The position numbers and the translations under genes were made by a program. A DNA stretch of 25,813 bases, taken from contig VSPF01000015.1 of assembly GCA_009775195.1 (NCBI GenBank), forward strand, positions 1 to 25,813. Reading direction: 5' to 3'. Positions 1-8,309 of this stretch are shown one piece after another. Source of the DNA: Muribaculaceae bacterium (lineage in GTDB: Bacteria; Bacteroidota; Bacteroidia; Bacteroidales; Muribaculaceae). The notes beneath the pieces are model-generated. The model did no database searches, was not told the DNA's origin, and was given only the letters and a program-made list of their open reading frames with translations. Position 1 is the first letter of the stretch. Every line of letters begins with the position of its first letter.

Positions 1-1
1 T

Positions 2-562
2 AAATATTTCTCGTTGTATCATGCTACAAAAGTAGCGATTATCTTTCGTTTGGGCGCATCAACCGCCTATACCTATTTTTTGAAATCTTTTGAAGTTAAA
101 ATATATAGCGACAACGGGCTGATAAATAATACAGGGGACAATGACATTGTCTACATGAGCGACACGCGCGAAAAATTTGTAAACCGCAAGGACGACATAG
201 AGTTTGAGATTAACAGCGCACTGACACTGGCCGAGTGCCAGCAGTTAGGCGTGACCGACACTGTTAAACTCTCCACGCCCTTGGACCTGTCTACCGGGTA
301 CGGTCTATTGTCAATATATGACCATACCAAGCAGCAACAGGCAAAACCCGAACAGCTTTATGTCGATAGCTATTACACCGAGTATCACAAGCCCCGAATA
401 CAGATGATGCAGAAGCTCGACGACCGAGCGGGCATCATCGGGCTGTTCAACCATTACAGGCACCCTGCAATGGCCGATAAAAAATTCTATGTACAAGGCA
501 TCAGCCGTAATCTAATCGAGGGTTACGCCCAGTTAGCGATAAAGGAGATTTGGAATGATTAA
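2..562 (+). CDS. Phage tail/baseplate-region protein, C-terminal part (partial at window start)
   Basis: The reading frame is open from the first bases of the window to a TAA at 560-562, so the true start is probably outside. The only early start codon in frame is a TTG at 14, and an internal ATG at about 158 would begin a protein starting MSDTREKF. The visible 180-odd residues carry no signal peptide or membrane segment and are rich in Tyr, Asp and Lys. They match no family that I can name with certainty. The stop overlaps the ATG of the large tail protein at 555, so the two genes are translationally coupled. Position directly before the fibre genes suggests a tail-tip or baseplate component. 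Phage origin is well supported by context; the exact role is not known. Confidence 0.55.
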   Translation, partial: KYFSLYHATKVAIIFRLGASTAYTYFLKSFEVKIYSDNGLINNTGDNDIVYMSDTREKFVNRKDDIEFEINSALTLAECQQLGVTDTVKLSTPLDLSTGYGLLSIYDHTKQQQAKPEQLYVDSYYTEYHKPRIQMMQKLDDRAGIIGLFNHYRHPAMADKKFYVQGISRNLIEGYAQLAIKEIWND

Positions 563-3500
563 CGTAAAACTGATTAAGAAGCCCAAGGGCAAAGGCCTGT
601 CGAGCGACAAAGGTATAGCCACCAACGGTAACGGCTATACCCCTGGCGGCGTGGTCAAGGAAGCCGCGCACGCGGCGCGTGCGGATTTGGCTATATATGC
701 CGACAGGGCAGGCGAGGCAAACGAGGCTGCGCACGCCAAGGCGGCAGACAGCGCAAGCAAGGCTACTCACGCTCAATCGGCCCACGACCTAGACTCCGAT
801 AGCCCCGTGCGCGACCAGTTCCTCTCCAAGCTCAAGGACGACTACACGCAGCACAAGGTGGGCAGCTCCAAGGCTTTCGAGGTTGGCAGGTACGAGGCCG
901 GCTCGTCGGGCGGCATCATCGGCATCGACGGCGGCGGCGACTCCTTCGCCGAGGTGGCGAGGCTCTATGTGCGCGTCCGTGCCTTCTTCGAGTCGCTGAC
1001 GGTGATAAATGCCGACGTTCTCGCCGGCAAGCAGTACGTCACCCCCGGCGGCGGTATAGTCTGCACAAGGGTCGAGGAGACGCTCGTGGCGGTCAACGGA
1101 CAGGCCAAAGAGGCATACCGCTGCTACTTCCTCTCCGAGCAGGACGGCGAGAAGACCGAGACCAGGATGATGGCCGGGGACCAGGCAACAGCCCAGATGT
1201 TCAACGCCAAGACAGGCACCGCCAACAAGGTGAGCAACCACCGCTACTGGCGGCTCGTGCTGGCCGTCAGCAACGACGCATACACCGACGAAAGCGGCAA
1301 CCACTACGGCTACATAGACCTGTCGAAGAACGACCGCGAGAGCGGCAGCGACATACCGCAGCCCGGCGACCACATCTGCCAGCTCGGCTACCGGGGACTG
1401 CCGCAGTGGCCCGACCGCCCCGAGAGGCAGACCGCCATGGTGTTCTCGACCGTCGACGCCGACGCGCCGAGCATACACATGTACTCGGGCATCAACAGCT
1501 TCTCGCTGTCGGGAAAGTCCGTGATTTCGTTCGGCCAAGACCCCGACACGCACAAGGTGTACTTCCGCCTCGGGGCCTCGGGCGCGCAGCAATACCTCGA
1601 CTACAAGGACGGAGTGCTGACCGTCAACGGCAAAATATCCGTTACATCGACCATAGGCGGCAAGGACATCGACACCTTCATCGGGGACAAGGTGGAGGGG
1701 CTGCGGCAGTCGGTGGGCGTGTACCGCGTCGTGGCCGAGGGCGAGGTGTCGCCGGTGGGGTGCGACGCGGCGGGGGCGGTGACGGGTGCCTACCCGGTGC
1801 CGCACGTGCACGTCTACCGGGGCATGGAGCTGCTGACGAGCGGCGTGACGTACGCCGTGCAGTCTGCCACCGGCATCTTCGCCACGGTGTCGGCATCGGG
1901 CGCGGTGACGCTCTCGGCCATGACCGCCGACGAGGCATCGGTTGTGGTGACTGCCACGGTCGACGGCTACACGCTGTCGATGAAACTGACGGCCTACAAA
2001 GTGAAGCCGGGCGCCGACGGTGCCGACGGCGCGCCGGGCGCGGCTGCGGTGACGTACTCGCTCGAGGCCGTGCCGCAGGTGGCGAGGCGCAACTTCGACG
2101 GCACGGTGACCCCCACGTCGGTGACAATCTCGCAGTACGCCACCACGGGCGACGGCCCGAGGGTGTCGAGCAACAGGTACTTCATATACTTCAAGCGCGA
2201 GGGGCATGACGGCACCTTCGGCTACGCGCCCACGGCGCAGGTGGCCGTGCAGCTGACGGCAGGCACGACGGCGGTGGTGGCCGAGCTCCGCGACACCGCC
2301 GGGGCCGTGCTGTACCGCACGACCGTGCCGGTGCTCGCCGACGCCAGCGGCATGGAAATCGGCGGCGGCAACATGCTGCCGGGCACCAACCACGGCGTGC
2401 GCAACTGGAAGGCCGAGTCGTACAAGGGGGGAGTGGCCAAGCCCGGCAAGATGAACCTGGCCGTGGGCGGCGACGGAAAGGGCGTGAGGATAACGCACGA
2501 GAGCGAGGGCAGCTACGACCCTGCAAACACCACGTGGCAGGCACTGTTCCACATCGACCCGGGGGTGCTGGAGCCGGGCACGGAGTACACGCTGAGCTAC
2601 CGCATACGCGGCAACCTCGCCGGGGGCCACTACACCACGGGCATCAACCGCGACAACTTCAACAGCGTGCAGCTCAGGAGCTCGGGGTGGCGCTACCACG
2701 TGCACGACGGCGCGTGGCACCGCGACAGGCTCACCTTCAAGACCCCCGACGGCACCGCGCTCACCGACGGCACGACGGCCAACGCGGAGTTCTACCGCAC
2801 CCAGCCGCTGGCGGTGGTCTTCTACCTGTCGCCGTCGGCCGACACGCCCGAGGGGTGGTGGGCGGAGATTGGCGACCTCCAGCTGGAGAGGGGCAACGTG
2901 GCCACGGCCTACAAGCCGCACATCCACGACCTCGACTACATCGCCGAGGCGCTGCGCGAGAACACCACCATAGAGGGCGGCATGATACTGTCGTCGCTGA
3001 TACGGCTGGGCTACACCGAGGAAGATGCGTTCAAGGTCATGTCGGGGCTGAGCGGCATCTACTCGGCAGGCGAGAGGGGCGGCGGCATCTCGTACTGGGC
3101 CGGGGGCGGCTGCAAGGACGCTGCGGACTACCCCGGCGAGGGGGCGACTGCGGCCATACGCCAGGACGGCACGGCATACTTCTGCAAGAACACTGTCAAG
3201 TTCGACGACAGGCGCATGACCGTGGGCAAGTACGCGGTGATGGACGAGCTGGGCATACGCCTGCTGCGCGACGACGGCGGCGAGTGCATATCGCTCACCG
3301 CCGACGAGTACCCGGACGGCCCCTCGGACGTGTACAGCGGCACGGCTGCGGCGAAGACGGTCAGCTTCGTTGCCAACGGCAGCGAGAGCGGCAACTGGAT
3401 GCTGAGGAACATACCGCTGTGCGCCGCGTGGCGCGAGGACAAGGCGGCGACGCTGACGTTCACGGGCGGCATCCTCTACTGCCAGCTCGTCTCGCAGAAC

Positions 3501-4265
3501 GTGGACGACAACGATGGCTTCGTCAACAGCACGCTCGTGAAGCTGGTGCTCCGGGGCTACAGCGACGCTGCGTGCACCTACGTCATCTACGAGTCCGACC
3601 TCGACATGATGCTCCTCAACGCGCCGCGCGGCGCCGTGGAGAGCGACAACATGAGCCTTGCCTCGCGCAGCTTCCCGATACCAAGGACCGGGTATTACAG
3701 GCTGTACGCGAGGATGACGCGCGGCGGCACGAGCTACGCCACCACGACGCTGTCGTGGAACGGCTTCGCGGCGACGACGCGCAGCGAGTTCTACGTGTCG
3801 CGCTACTTCGCCAACGGCTTCTGCCTTGGCAGCAAGGCCGACGAGTACGTGTCGGCGTGGCGCAACGACAACGGCCTCTTCTTCGAGGCGCGCGTCCCCG
3901 ACCACGGCATCAGGCTCGTGCCGTGGGGCGTGCAGTGCTACGTCAACGGCCAGTGGACAACGCAGCCCAAGATGATATTCCGTGGCAGGGCCAACCGCAG
4001 CGGCAACGGCTACACCTGGGGCAACACCAACCCCTCGTCGCCGACACCGGCAATCACGGTGAGCGGCAGCACGGTGACGCTGACATTCCCCACGGCGTGG
4101 GTGAACACCCTCGGCGGCAAGCTGGGCGCCGACGGCCTCGACGTGACGGTGACGCCTGTGGGCACCACGCCCGTGGCCGTGGCATACGACGTGAAGTACA
4201 TGCAGGCATTAACGGTGACGATGTCCTCGCTGACAAGTTTTTGGATAGAGATTAGGGTGCTGTAG
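555..4265 (+). CDS. Large phage tail-tip / tail fibre protein (1236 aa)
   Basis: This is a long, Gly/Asp-rich structural protein typical of the last tail protein before the fibres in Bacteroidales siphophages. Roughly, residues 30-80 are Ala-rich and probably helical. Residues 80-390 look like a tail-associated region ending in a beta-rich part (KVYFRLGASGAQQYL). Residues 390-480 look Ig/BACON-like. A four-triplet collagen-like Gly-X-Y stretch lies near 486-497. Residues 606-800 look like a galactose-binding-type carbohydrate-binding domain (NMLPGTN near its start, DLQLERGNV near its end). The C-terminal 400 residues are beta-rich and repetitive. No signal peptide is present. The start ATG overlaps the previous stop. 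GC is well above that of the host genes. A tail-spike/host-recognition role is inferred from size, domains and order; no depolymerase active site could be identified. Confidence 0.8.
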   Translation: MINVKLIKKPKGKGLSSDKGIATNGNGYTPGGVVKEAAHAARADLAIYADRAGEANEAAHAKAADSASKATHAQSAHDLDSDSPVRDQFLSKLKDDYTQHKVGSSKAFEVGRYEAGSSGGIIGIDGGGDSFAEVARLYVRVRAFFESLTVINADVLAGKQYVTPGGGIVCTRVEETLVAVNGQAKEAYRCYFLSEQDGEKTETRMMAGDQATAQMFNAKTGTANKVSNHRYWRLVLAVSNDAYTDESGNHYGYIDLSKNDRESGSDIPQPGDHICQLGYRGLPQWPDRPERQTAMVFSTVDADAPSIHMYSGINSFSLSGKSVISFGQDPDTHKVYFRLGASGAQQYLDYKDGVLTVNGKISVTSTIGGKDIDTFIGDKVEGLRQSVGVYRVVAEGEVSPVGCDAAGAVTGAYPVPHVHVYRGMELLTSGVTYAVQSATGIFATVSASGAVTLSAMTADEASVVVTATVDGYTLSMKLTAYKVKPGADGADGAPGAAAVTYSLEAVPQVARRNFDGTVTPTSVTISQYATTGDGPRVSSNRYFIYFKREGHDGTFGYAPTAQVAVQLTAGTTAVVAELRDTAGAVLYRTTVPVLADASGMEIGGGNMLPGTNHGVRNWKAESYKGGVAKPGKMNLAVGGDGKGVRITHESEGSYDPANTTWQALFHIDPGVLEPGTEYTLSYRIRGNLAGGHYTTGINRDNFNSVQLRSSGWRYHVHDGAWHRDRLTFKTPDGTALTDGTTANAEFYRTQPLAVVFYLSPSADTPEGWWAEIGDLQLERGNVATAYKPHIHDLDYIAEALRENTTIEGGMILSSLIRLGYTEEDAFKVMSGLSGIYSAGERGGGISYWAGGGCKDAADYPGEGATAAIRQDGTAYFCKNTVKFDDRRMTVGKYAVMDELGIRLLRDDGGECISLTADEYPDGPSDVYSGTAAAKTVSFVANGSESGNWMLRNIPLCAAWREDKAATLTFTGGILYCQLVSQNVDDNDGFVNSTLVKLVLRGYSDAACTYVIYESDLDMMLLNAPRGAVESDNMSLASRSFPIPRTGYYRLYARMTRGGTSYATTTLSWNGFAATTRSEFYVSRYFANGFCLGSKADEYVSAWRNDNGLFFEARVPDHGIRLVPWGVQCYVNGQWTTQPKMIFRGRANRSGNGYTWGNTNPSSPTPAITVSGSTVTLTFPTAWVNTLGGKLGADGLDVTVTPVGTTPVAVAYDVKYMQALTVTMSSLTSFWIEIRVL

Positions 4266-4318
4266 GGGTCAGAGCCGGGAGTTTAGGGTTTAAGATTTAG
4301 AGTTTAAAGACATAGGAT
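4266..4318. repeat. AT-rich spacer with degenerate 7-base repeats
   Basis: Between the GC-rich tail genes lies a short AT-rich spacer in which a loose 7-base unit recurs: GTTTAGG, GTTTAAG, ATTTAGA, GTTTAAA at about 4280-4307. It is the only AT-rich gap in the first 5.8 kb. It may hold a promoter or the ribosome entry for the downstream fibre gene, or be a remnant of an intergenic heptad repeat. Function unknown. Confidence 0.4.
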
Positions 4319-5803
4319 ATGAGAAAGATAAACTACAAGAGCGACTTCGACGCGGTGCTGCGGCTGAGGGACTGCAAGGACCCCGACAAGTTCGTGCCGT
4401 GGCCCGACTGCGACTTCGAGGTGGTGTTCTGGACCTCGGGCAAGGCCCGGTGCCACACAGCCTCGCGCAACGGCGGCACGTACACCAACTGCTTCGCGAC
4501 CGAAGACGGCGGCATACACTTCGTGTTCGACAACCACCGCATGGGCATCGGCACGTTGAAGTGGGAGCCCCACTTCGCGCTGCCCAACGGCATCTACCCC
4601 GACGGCATACAGGACATCTACCGCAAGGCCGACCTCGGCATAACGCTCGTCGACGGCGAGGGCGACTGCCCCACGACTGCCGACGTAGAGGTGCTCGTGC
4701 CGTACATCAAGTTCAAGTACGGGGACTTGACCGACGCGGAGAAGGCCGAGCTGGGGAAGCCGGCGACCGACGCTGCTGCCTCGGTGGCGGAGTTGGAAAG
4801 GTCGGTAGAGACGGCAGAGGCAGGGCGCGTCGCCAACGAGAAGTCGCGTGTCGCTGCCGAGACGACACGTCAGGCCGACGAGGCCACGCGCCAAAGCCAA
4901 GAGGTGCAGCGCGAAGGGGCCGAGGCCGAACGAGAAGAAAACGAGGCCGAGCGCGTGTCGGCCGAGTCAAAACGCGCCGAGGAGTTTGCCGCGTGGCAGG
5001 ACGAGATAGACTCCAAGGCCGACCGCTCGGAGTTGAGCAACATCATTGCCGAGGAGCCGCTGACGCCCGGCAACTTCCCCGACATAAACACCTATACGAG
5101 GGAGGAACTGAAGAAGGACTTGTTCAGAGACCTCTGGCTTGCGACACTGGCCATGTTCCCGCTGATGCCGACCTATGAGGCCGACGTGGCGGCCACATTG
5201 CCGGACGGCTCGCAGTACGGCCTCAACGGGCTGGTGTTCGGATATGAAACGGCGCTGAAAGTCATGGCGTGGTCGAAGCCTGGCGAGGTGAAAGCCGAGG
5301 CCATTTTCCACTACGGCGGCAGGATGCCCTCCGATGTGCCGACGCTGTTCCCGTTTTTCGCCAACGGTATACAAAGTATGTCCGGCACATGGAGCGCGTG
5401 TGGCCACGTCAGGGTATTGACGCTGTACTCGTTCAACGGGGCGACGGTGATGCCCAACAATATTACAAACATGTTCGCCACGTGCAGTAAGCTCGAAACG
5501 ATATACGGCGTCATGGATATGCGGTATGTCCACTCGAAGAGCTACGCAAACACTTTCGGGCAATGCTACATGCTGGCGTCGGTGAGAGTGTCGAGGCTTG
5601 GCTGTGACTTTTGGTTGCAGCAGTCCCCACTTCTCACCCTCGACTCGGCGGCGTACCTCGTGGCCCATGCCGCCAACACCGCCGCCATCACCGTCACCGT
5701 TCACCCCGACGTTTACGCGAAAATCACCGACGAGGCCAACACCGAGTGGCACCAGGTGCTGATAGACGCTGCGGCCAAGAACATAACCTTTGCAACCACA
5801 TAA
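4319..5803 (+). CDS. Phage tail fibre / receptor-binding protein 1 (494 aa)
   Basis: Three regions are visible. Residues 1-130 form a compact N-terminal domain (KINYKSDF, then VLVPYIKFK), probably the baseplate anchor. Residues 152-230 form a helical stalk with an exact seven-residue period: Arg recurs at 170, 177, 184, 191, 198, 205, 212 and 219, with Glu usually four residues later. Residues 260-494 form a receptor domain with BspA-like leucine-rich features (NMFATCSKLETIYG, NTFGQCYMLASVRV). It closes with LDSAAYLVAHAANT and VHPDVYAKI. The last part is homologous to the ends of the next two genes. A trimeric coiled-coil fibre is a reasonable inference. The downstream gene begins 3 bases after its stop. 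Confidence 0.8.
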   Translation: MRKINYKSDFDAVLRLRDCKDPDKFVPWPDCDFEVVFWTSGKARCHTASRNGGTYTNCFATEDGGIHFVFDNHRMGIGTLKWEPHFALPNGIYPDGIQDIYRKADLGITLVDGEGDCPTTADVEVLVPYIKFKYGDLTDAEKAELGKPATDAAASVAELERSVETAEAGRVANEKSRVAAETTRQADEATRQSQEVQREGAEAEREENEAERVSAESKRAEEFAAWQDEIDSKADRSELSNIIAEEPLTPGNFPDINTYTREELKKDLFRDLWLATLAMFPLMPTYEADVAATLPDGSQYGLNGLVFGYETALKVMAWSKPGEVKAEAIFHYGGRMPSDVPTLFPFFANGIQSMSGTWSACGHVRVLTLYSFNGATVMPNNITNMFATCSKLETIYGVMDMRYVHSKSYANTFGQCYMLASVRVSRLGCDFWLQQSPLLTLDSAAYLVAHAANTAAITVTVHPDVYAKITDEANTEWHQVLIDAAAKNITFATT

Positions 5804-5806
5804 GAT

Positions 5807-6616
5807 ATGGCAAAACCTACTATATTAAAGGAAAGAGGCACGGGCGAGGAATTATACCCCCGAACACTCGCATCACTTGTACATACTTCCACGGGGGAGA
5901 ATGTGGAAGAGGCAGTCGACGAGGCGAAGTTCAAGCTCTTCGACGACCAATGGACTGCGGCTGGCGGCACGGTAATCGTGAGCGGCGTGACGTACGGGCT
6001 GAATGGACTGAATGATTTGACGTATGACGAGGCGATAGGGGTATATGCGTCATATCCCTTGTGCAAACATTTATTTACTGACCGAAGGGGTATGTTTAGC
6101 GGTATAAAAGACAGGACTCTGCTCCCGATAAGAACCAACAGCTTTGAGGTGACAGGTTATATCGAGGCTTTTTTAAGTTGCCCCAACCTAGTAGCTGTCA
6201 AATTCATCACTGCCGGCAACAACCCGATAGTGAGCATTTCAAACGGGCAAAACATGTTTAGAAACTGCCCGAGCCTTAAATATATTTATGATACGCTGGT
6301 CTTTTGGTCGAATGCCAATTTATCAGGTACTTTTGAATCCTGTCCAAGCCTTGAGAAAGTCCGCATTAAAAATCTGATGAAGTCGCTCAGTATGGCACAT
6401 TCGCCGAAACTATCCCTCGACAGCATATCCTATATGGTCGCCAATGCAGCCAACACCGCTACAATCACAATAACCGTCCATCCCGATGTCTACGCCAAGC
6501 TCACGGGCGACACGACCAACGCAGCGGCGGCGACACTGACCGAAGAGGAGGCGGCGGCATGGCAGCAGGTGCTGGCAGATGCTAACGTTAAAAACATCAG
6601 CTTCGCTTGCCTGTAA
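5807..6616 (+). CDS. Phage tail fibre / receptor-binding protein 2 (269 aa)
   Basis: This is a paralogue of the receptor domain of the preceding fibre, with a different, short N-terminus (MAKPTILKERGTGEELYPRT, residues 1-45) and no coiled-coil stalk. Residues 65-110 share the YGLNGL motif with fibre 1. Residues 145-195 carry BspA-like repeats (NMFRNCPSLKYIYD, GTFESCPSLEKVRI). Residues 200-235 match the fibre 1 end closely (LDSISYMVANAANT, VHPDVYAKL). The central part is distinctly more AT-rich than either end of the gene, which suggests that the recognition segment was acquired separately. It probably works with its neighbours in host attachment. Tail location is inferred from position and homology between neighbours. 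Confidence 0.75.
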   Translation: MAKPTILKERGTGEELYPRTLASLVHTSTGENVEEAVDEAKFKLFDDQWTAAGGTVIVSGVTYGLNGLNDLTYDEAIGVYASYPLCKHLFTDRRGMFSGIKDRTLLPIRTNSFEVTGYIEAFLSCPNLVAVKFITAGNNPIVSISNGQNMFRNCPSLKYIYDTLVFWSNANLSGTFESCPSLEKVRIKNLMKSLSMAHSPKLSLDSISYMVANAANTATITITVHPDVYAKLTGDTTNAAAATLTEEEAAAWQQVLADANVKNISFACL

Positions 6617-6640
6617 TTCAACATTCAAAATCGCATAAAT

Positions 6641-7482
6641 ATGGCAATACAAACAAAGATTGTAAACGGTTCATTTACTGAAATTTATGCCGGGGGGGTA
6701 ATTTTATCACCCTGTCCGCGCCCACCAACTTCCACCAGTTCTGGACGCAGAAGGTGCTGACACCGGGCGAGAGCATCGAGGACTTCAAAGAGGTGACGGC
6801 AAGCGAGAAAGCGGCCATCGAGGCCGCGGATGCGAAGTGGGTAAGGCCGCCGCAAAGTTTCATAGACCAATGCAAGACGGCAGATCCGAGCGTCGTATGG
6901 AACGAAGGCACAGGCTTCTTCGAGCTGAACGGACTGAGAGACATCAGCTACGCGGAGATGATTGACATTTGGCGTTTCACATCCGGGCCGTTGCCTCAGC
7001 CCAATAGCGCATACGCCACTTGCCAGTTTCGCACGAACTTATGTCCCGTATTCTCGAATTACACCATTGACATACGTTGGATGTTTCAAGCGAACAAAGC
7101 TTTAGAGGTAGCCGTGCTTCCACAGTATTATTCAGATGGCGTCCTCACCTCCAAAATACGCGATACATGGAGCCTTTGCACCAAATTGAGGGAAATAAAA
7201 AATATAATCAAAGCCCCGCAGATACAAACCCTTTATGATGGCTTTTACAGAACGTTTTCTTGTTGCTACAGTCTTGAAACGGTATGGCTGAAGCAGGTCT
7301 ACGACTCGGTGGATTTCCAATATTCCCCCAAACTGAGGCTTGAATGCGTCAAAAACCACATAGAGAATGCCAACAACCCCAAGGCTATGACCCTCACCCT
7401 CCACCCGACGGCCTACGCCCGGGTGACCGACGAGCTCTTCGCCCTCGCTGCGGAGAAGAACATAACAATCGCATCAACTTAG
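6641..7482 (+). pseudogene. Phage tail fibre protein 3, frame broken at a G7 tract (possibly phase-variable)
   Basis: An ATG at 6641 opens a frame reading MAIQTKIVNGSFTEIYAGG that runs into TGA at 6758-6760 (39 codons). The rest of the protein (NFITLSAPTNFHQFW, then VLTPGESIEDF) is in another frame that is open back to a stop at 6679 and runs to 7482. The two frames would join at the seven G at 6692-6698. One extra G, or a -1 ribosomal slip there, gives a single protein of about 280 aa. Its C-terminus is the third copy of the fibre module (KLRLECVKNHIENANN, LHPTAYARV, KNITI) and its middle has BspA-like repeats. Translation from the internal GTG at 6754 is possible but would drop clearly coding residues. 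A phase switch, slippage or assembly error cannot be told apart here. Confidence 0.75.
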
Positions 7483-7497
7483 AAACTTTATAAAATT

Positions 7498-7905
7498 ATG
7501 GAAAAGACATACAAGGAAAAATTCGACATGTGGCAGCTCGACACCGACCAGGGCCACATACTGCACAAAGTCGGCAGCGACGACTACACCGAGATACGCC
7601 ACACCCACGTCAAGCCCTCAGAACTTGACAAGTGGGAAGAAATAGCCGTGGCCGACATTCCGCCGTACACCAAGGCGGAGTACGACGCCGAGGTGGAACG
7701 CCTCATAGCCCTGCGCTACAGCCACGGCAAGGAAGTGGAGATAAACCGCGAACGCACGGAGAAGCCTGAACGCTTCGCCGCGTACATGGCCTACGTCGAG
7801 CAGTGCAAGGCAGAGGCGCGTCAGAGCCTCGCCGCCGCAAAGGTTGGACAAGCAGCCGCCGAGGCTTTCGCCAAGGCGCGCGGGGAAAGCGAGGCCGGGG
7901 TATGA
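7498..7905 (+). CDS. Small phage tail accessory protein (135 aa), possible fibre chaperone
   Basis: This is a charged, soluble protein without a signal peptide or membrane helix. The N-terminal half (residues 1-60) is mixed and includes a HTHVKPSELDKWEEI segment. Residues 61-130 are strongly helical and rich in Glu, Arg, Lys and Ala. It sits directly after the fibre genes, where tail-fibre assembly chaperones are often found, but no chaperone motif is recognised, so the role is only positional. Its TGA overlaps the ATG of the following DUF5675 gene (ATGA), so the two are coupled. Confidence 0.65.
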   Translation: MEKTYKEKFDMWQLDTDQGHILHKVGSDDYTEIRHTHVKPSELDKWEEIAVADIPPYTKAEYDAEVERLIALRYSHGKEVEINRERTEKPERFAAYMAYVEQCKAEARQSLAAAKVGQAAAEAFAKARGESEAGV

Positions 7906-8309
7906 GGCTGCAACTAAGGCGTGTCGCAAAGCGCGACACCTACACCGTGGGCAAGCTGTATATCGACGGCGAGTACTGGTGCGACACCCTCGAGGACCGC
8001 GTGCGCGACCTCGGCAAGGAGCCGAAGGTGCCAGGGCGTACCGCAATACCGTGCGGCACCTACGACGTGGTGGTGAACATCAGTCCGAAGTTCAAGCGCC
8101 TGCTTCCGAGGCTGCTGCGCGTGCCCCACTTCGAGGGCATACTCATACACCGGGGCAACACCGACAAGGACACTGCGGGCTGCATACTCGTGGGCGAGAA
8201 CAGGGCCGTGGGCCGTGTGCTCAACTCGGCATACTGGGAAAGGCGCGTCACCGAACATCTGCTTGCGGCTCAAGAGCGCGGCGAGGACATCAAAATCACG
8301 GTGCTATGA
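7902..8309 (+). CDS. DUF5675 family protein, possible phage lytic enzyme (135 aa)
   Basis: The start is the ATG at 7902 that overlaps the previous stop; it gives the compact protein MRLQLRRVAKRDTYTVGKLY. The frame is open further upstream, but that would run through the previous gene. Features: an N-terminal CDTLED segment at about residues 27-32, a PGRTAIPCGTYDVV turn at about 44-57, and LIHRGNTDKDTAGCILVG at about 86-103. The spaced His-Gly-Asn and Gly-Cys resemble the His/Cys arrangement of YkuD L,D-transpeptidases. That is a pattern similarity, not an assignment. No other endolysin-like gene lies in this lysis block, so a role in cell-wall attack is plausible. Its TGA overlaps the next ATG. 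Confidence 0.75.
   Translation: MRLQLRRVAKRDTYTVGKLYIDGEYWCDTLEDRVRDLGKEPKVPGRTAIPCGTYDVVVNISPKFKRLLPRLLRVPHFEGILIHRGNTDKDTAGCILVGENRAVGRVLNSAYWERRVTEHLLAAQERGEDIKITVL

Noticed and set aside
1995..2045. Collagen-like Gly-X-Y repeat as a phase-variable tract
   Set aside because: Only about four triplets are present and the codons are mixed, so slippage is unlikely.
789..3905. A 1038-codon open frame on the - strand opposite the large tail gene
   Set aside because: It is low-complexity (Arg, Ala, Val, His, Gly) and lies fully antisense to a gene with clear domains. GC-rich codon usage on the + strand suppresses stops there.
2534..4255. A 573-codon + strand frame inside the same tail gene
   Set aside because: Its translation is Arg/His/Gly-rich without any motif, as expected for a shifted frame of GC-rich DNA.
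4967..5752. A 261-codon - strand frame opposite fibre 1
   Set aside because: It has no recognisable domain and covers a gene with coiled-coil and repeat structure on the + strand.
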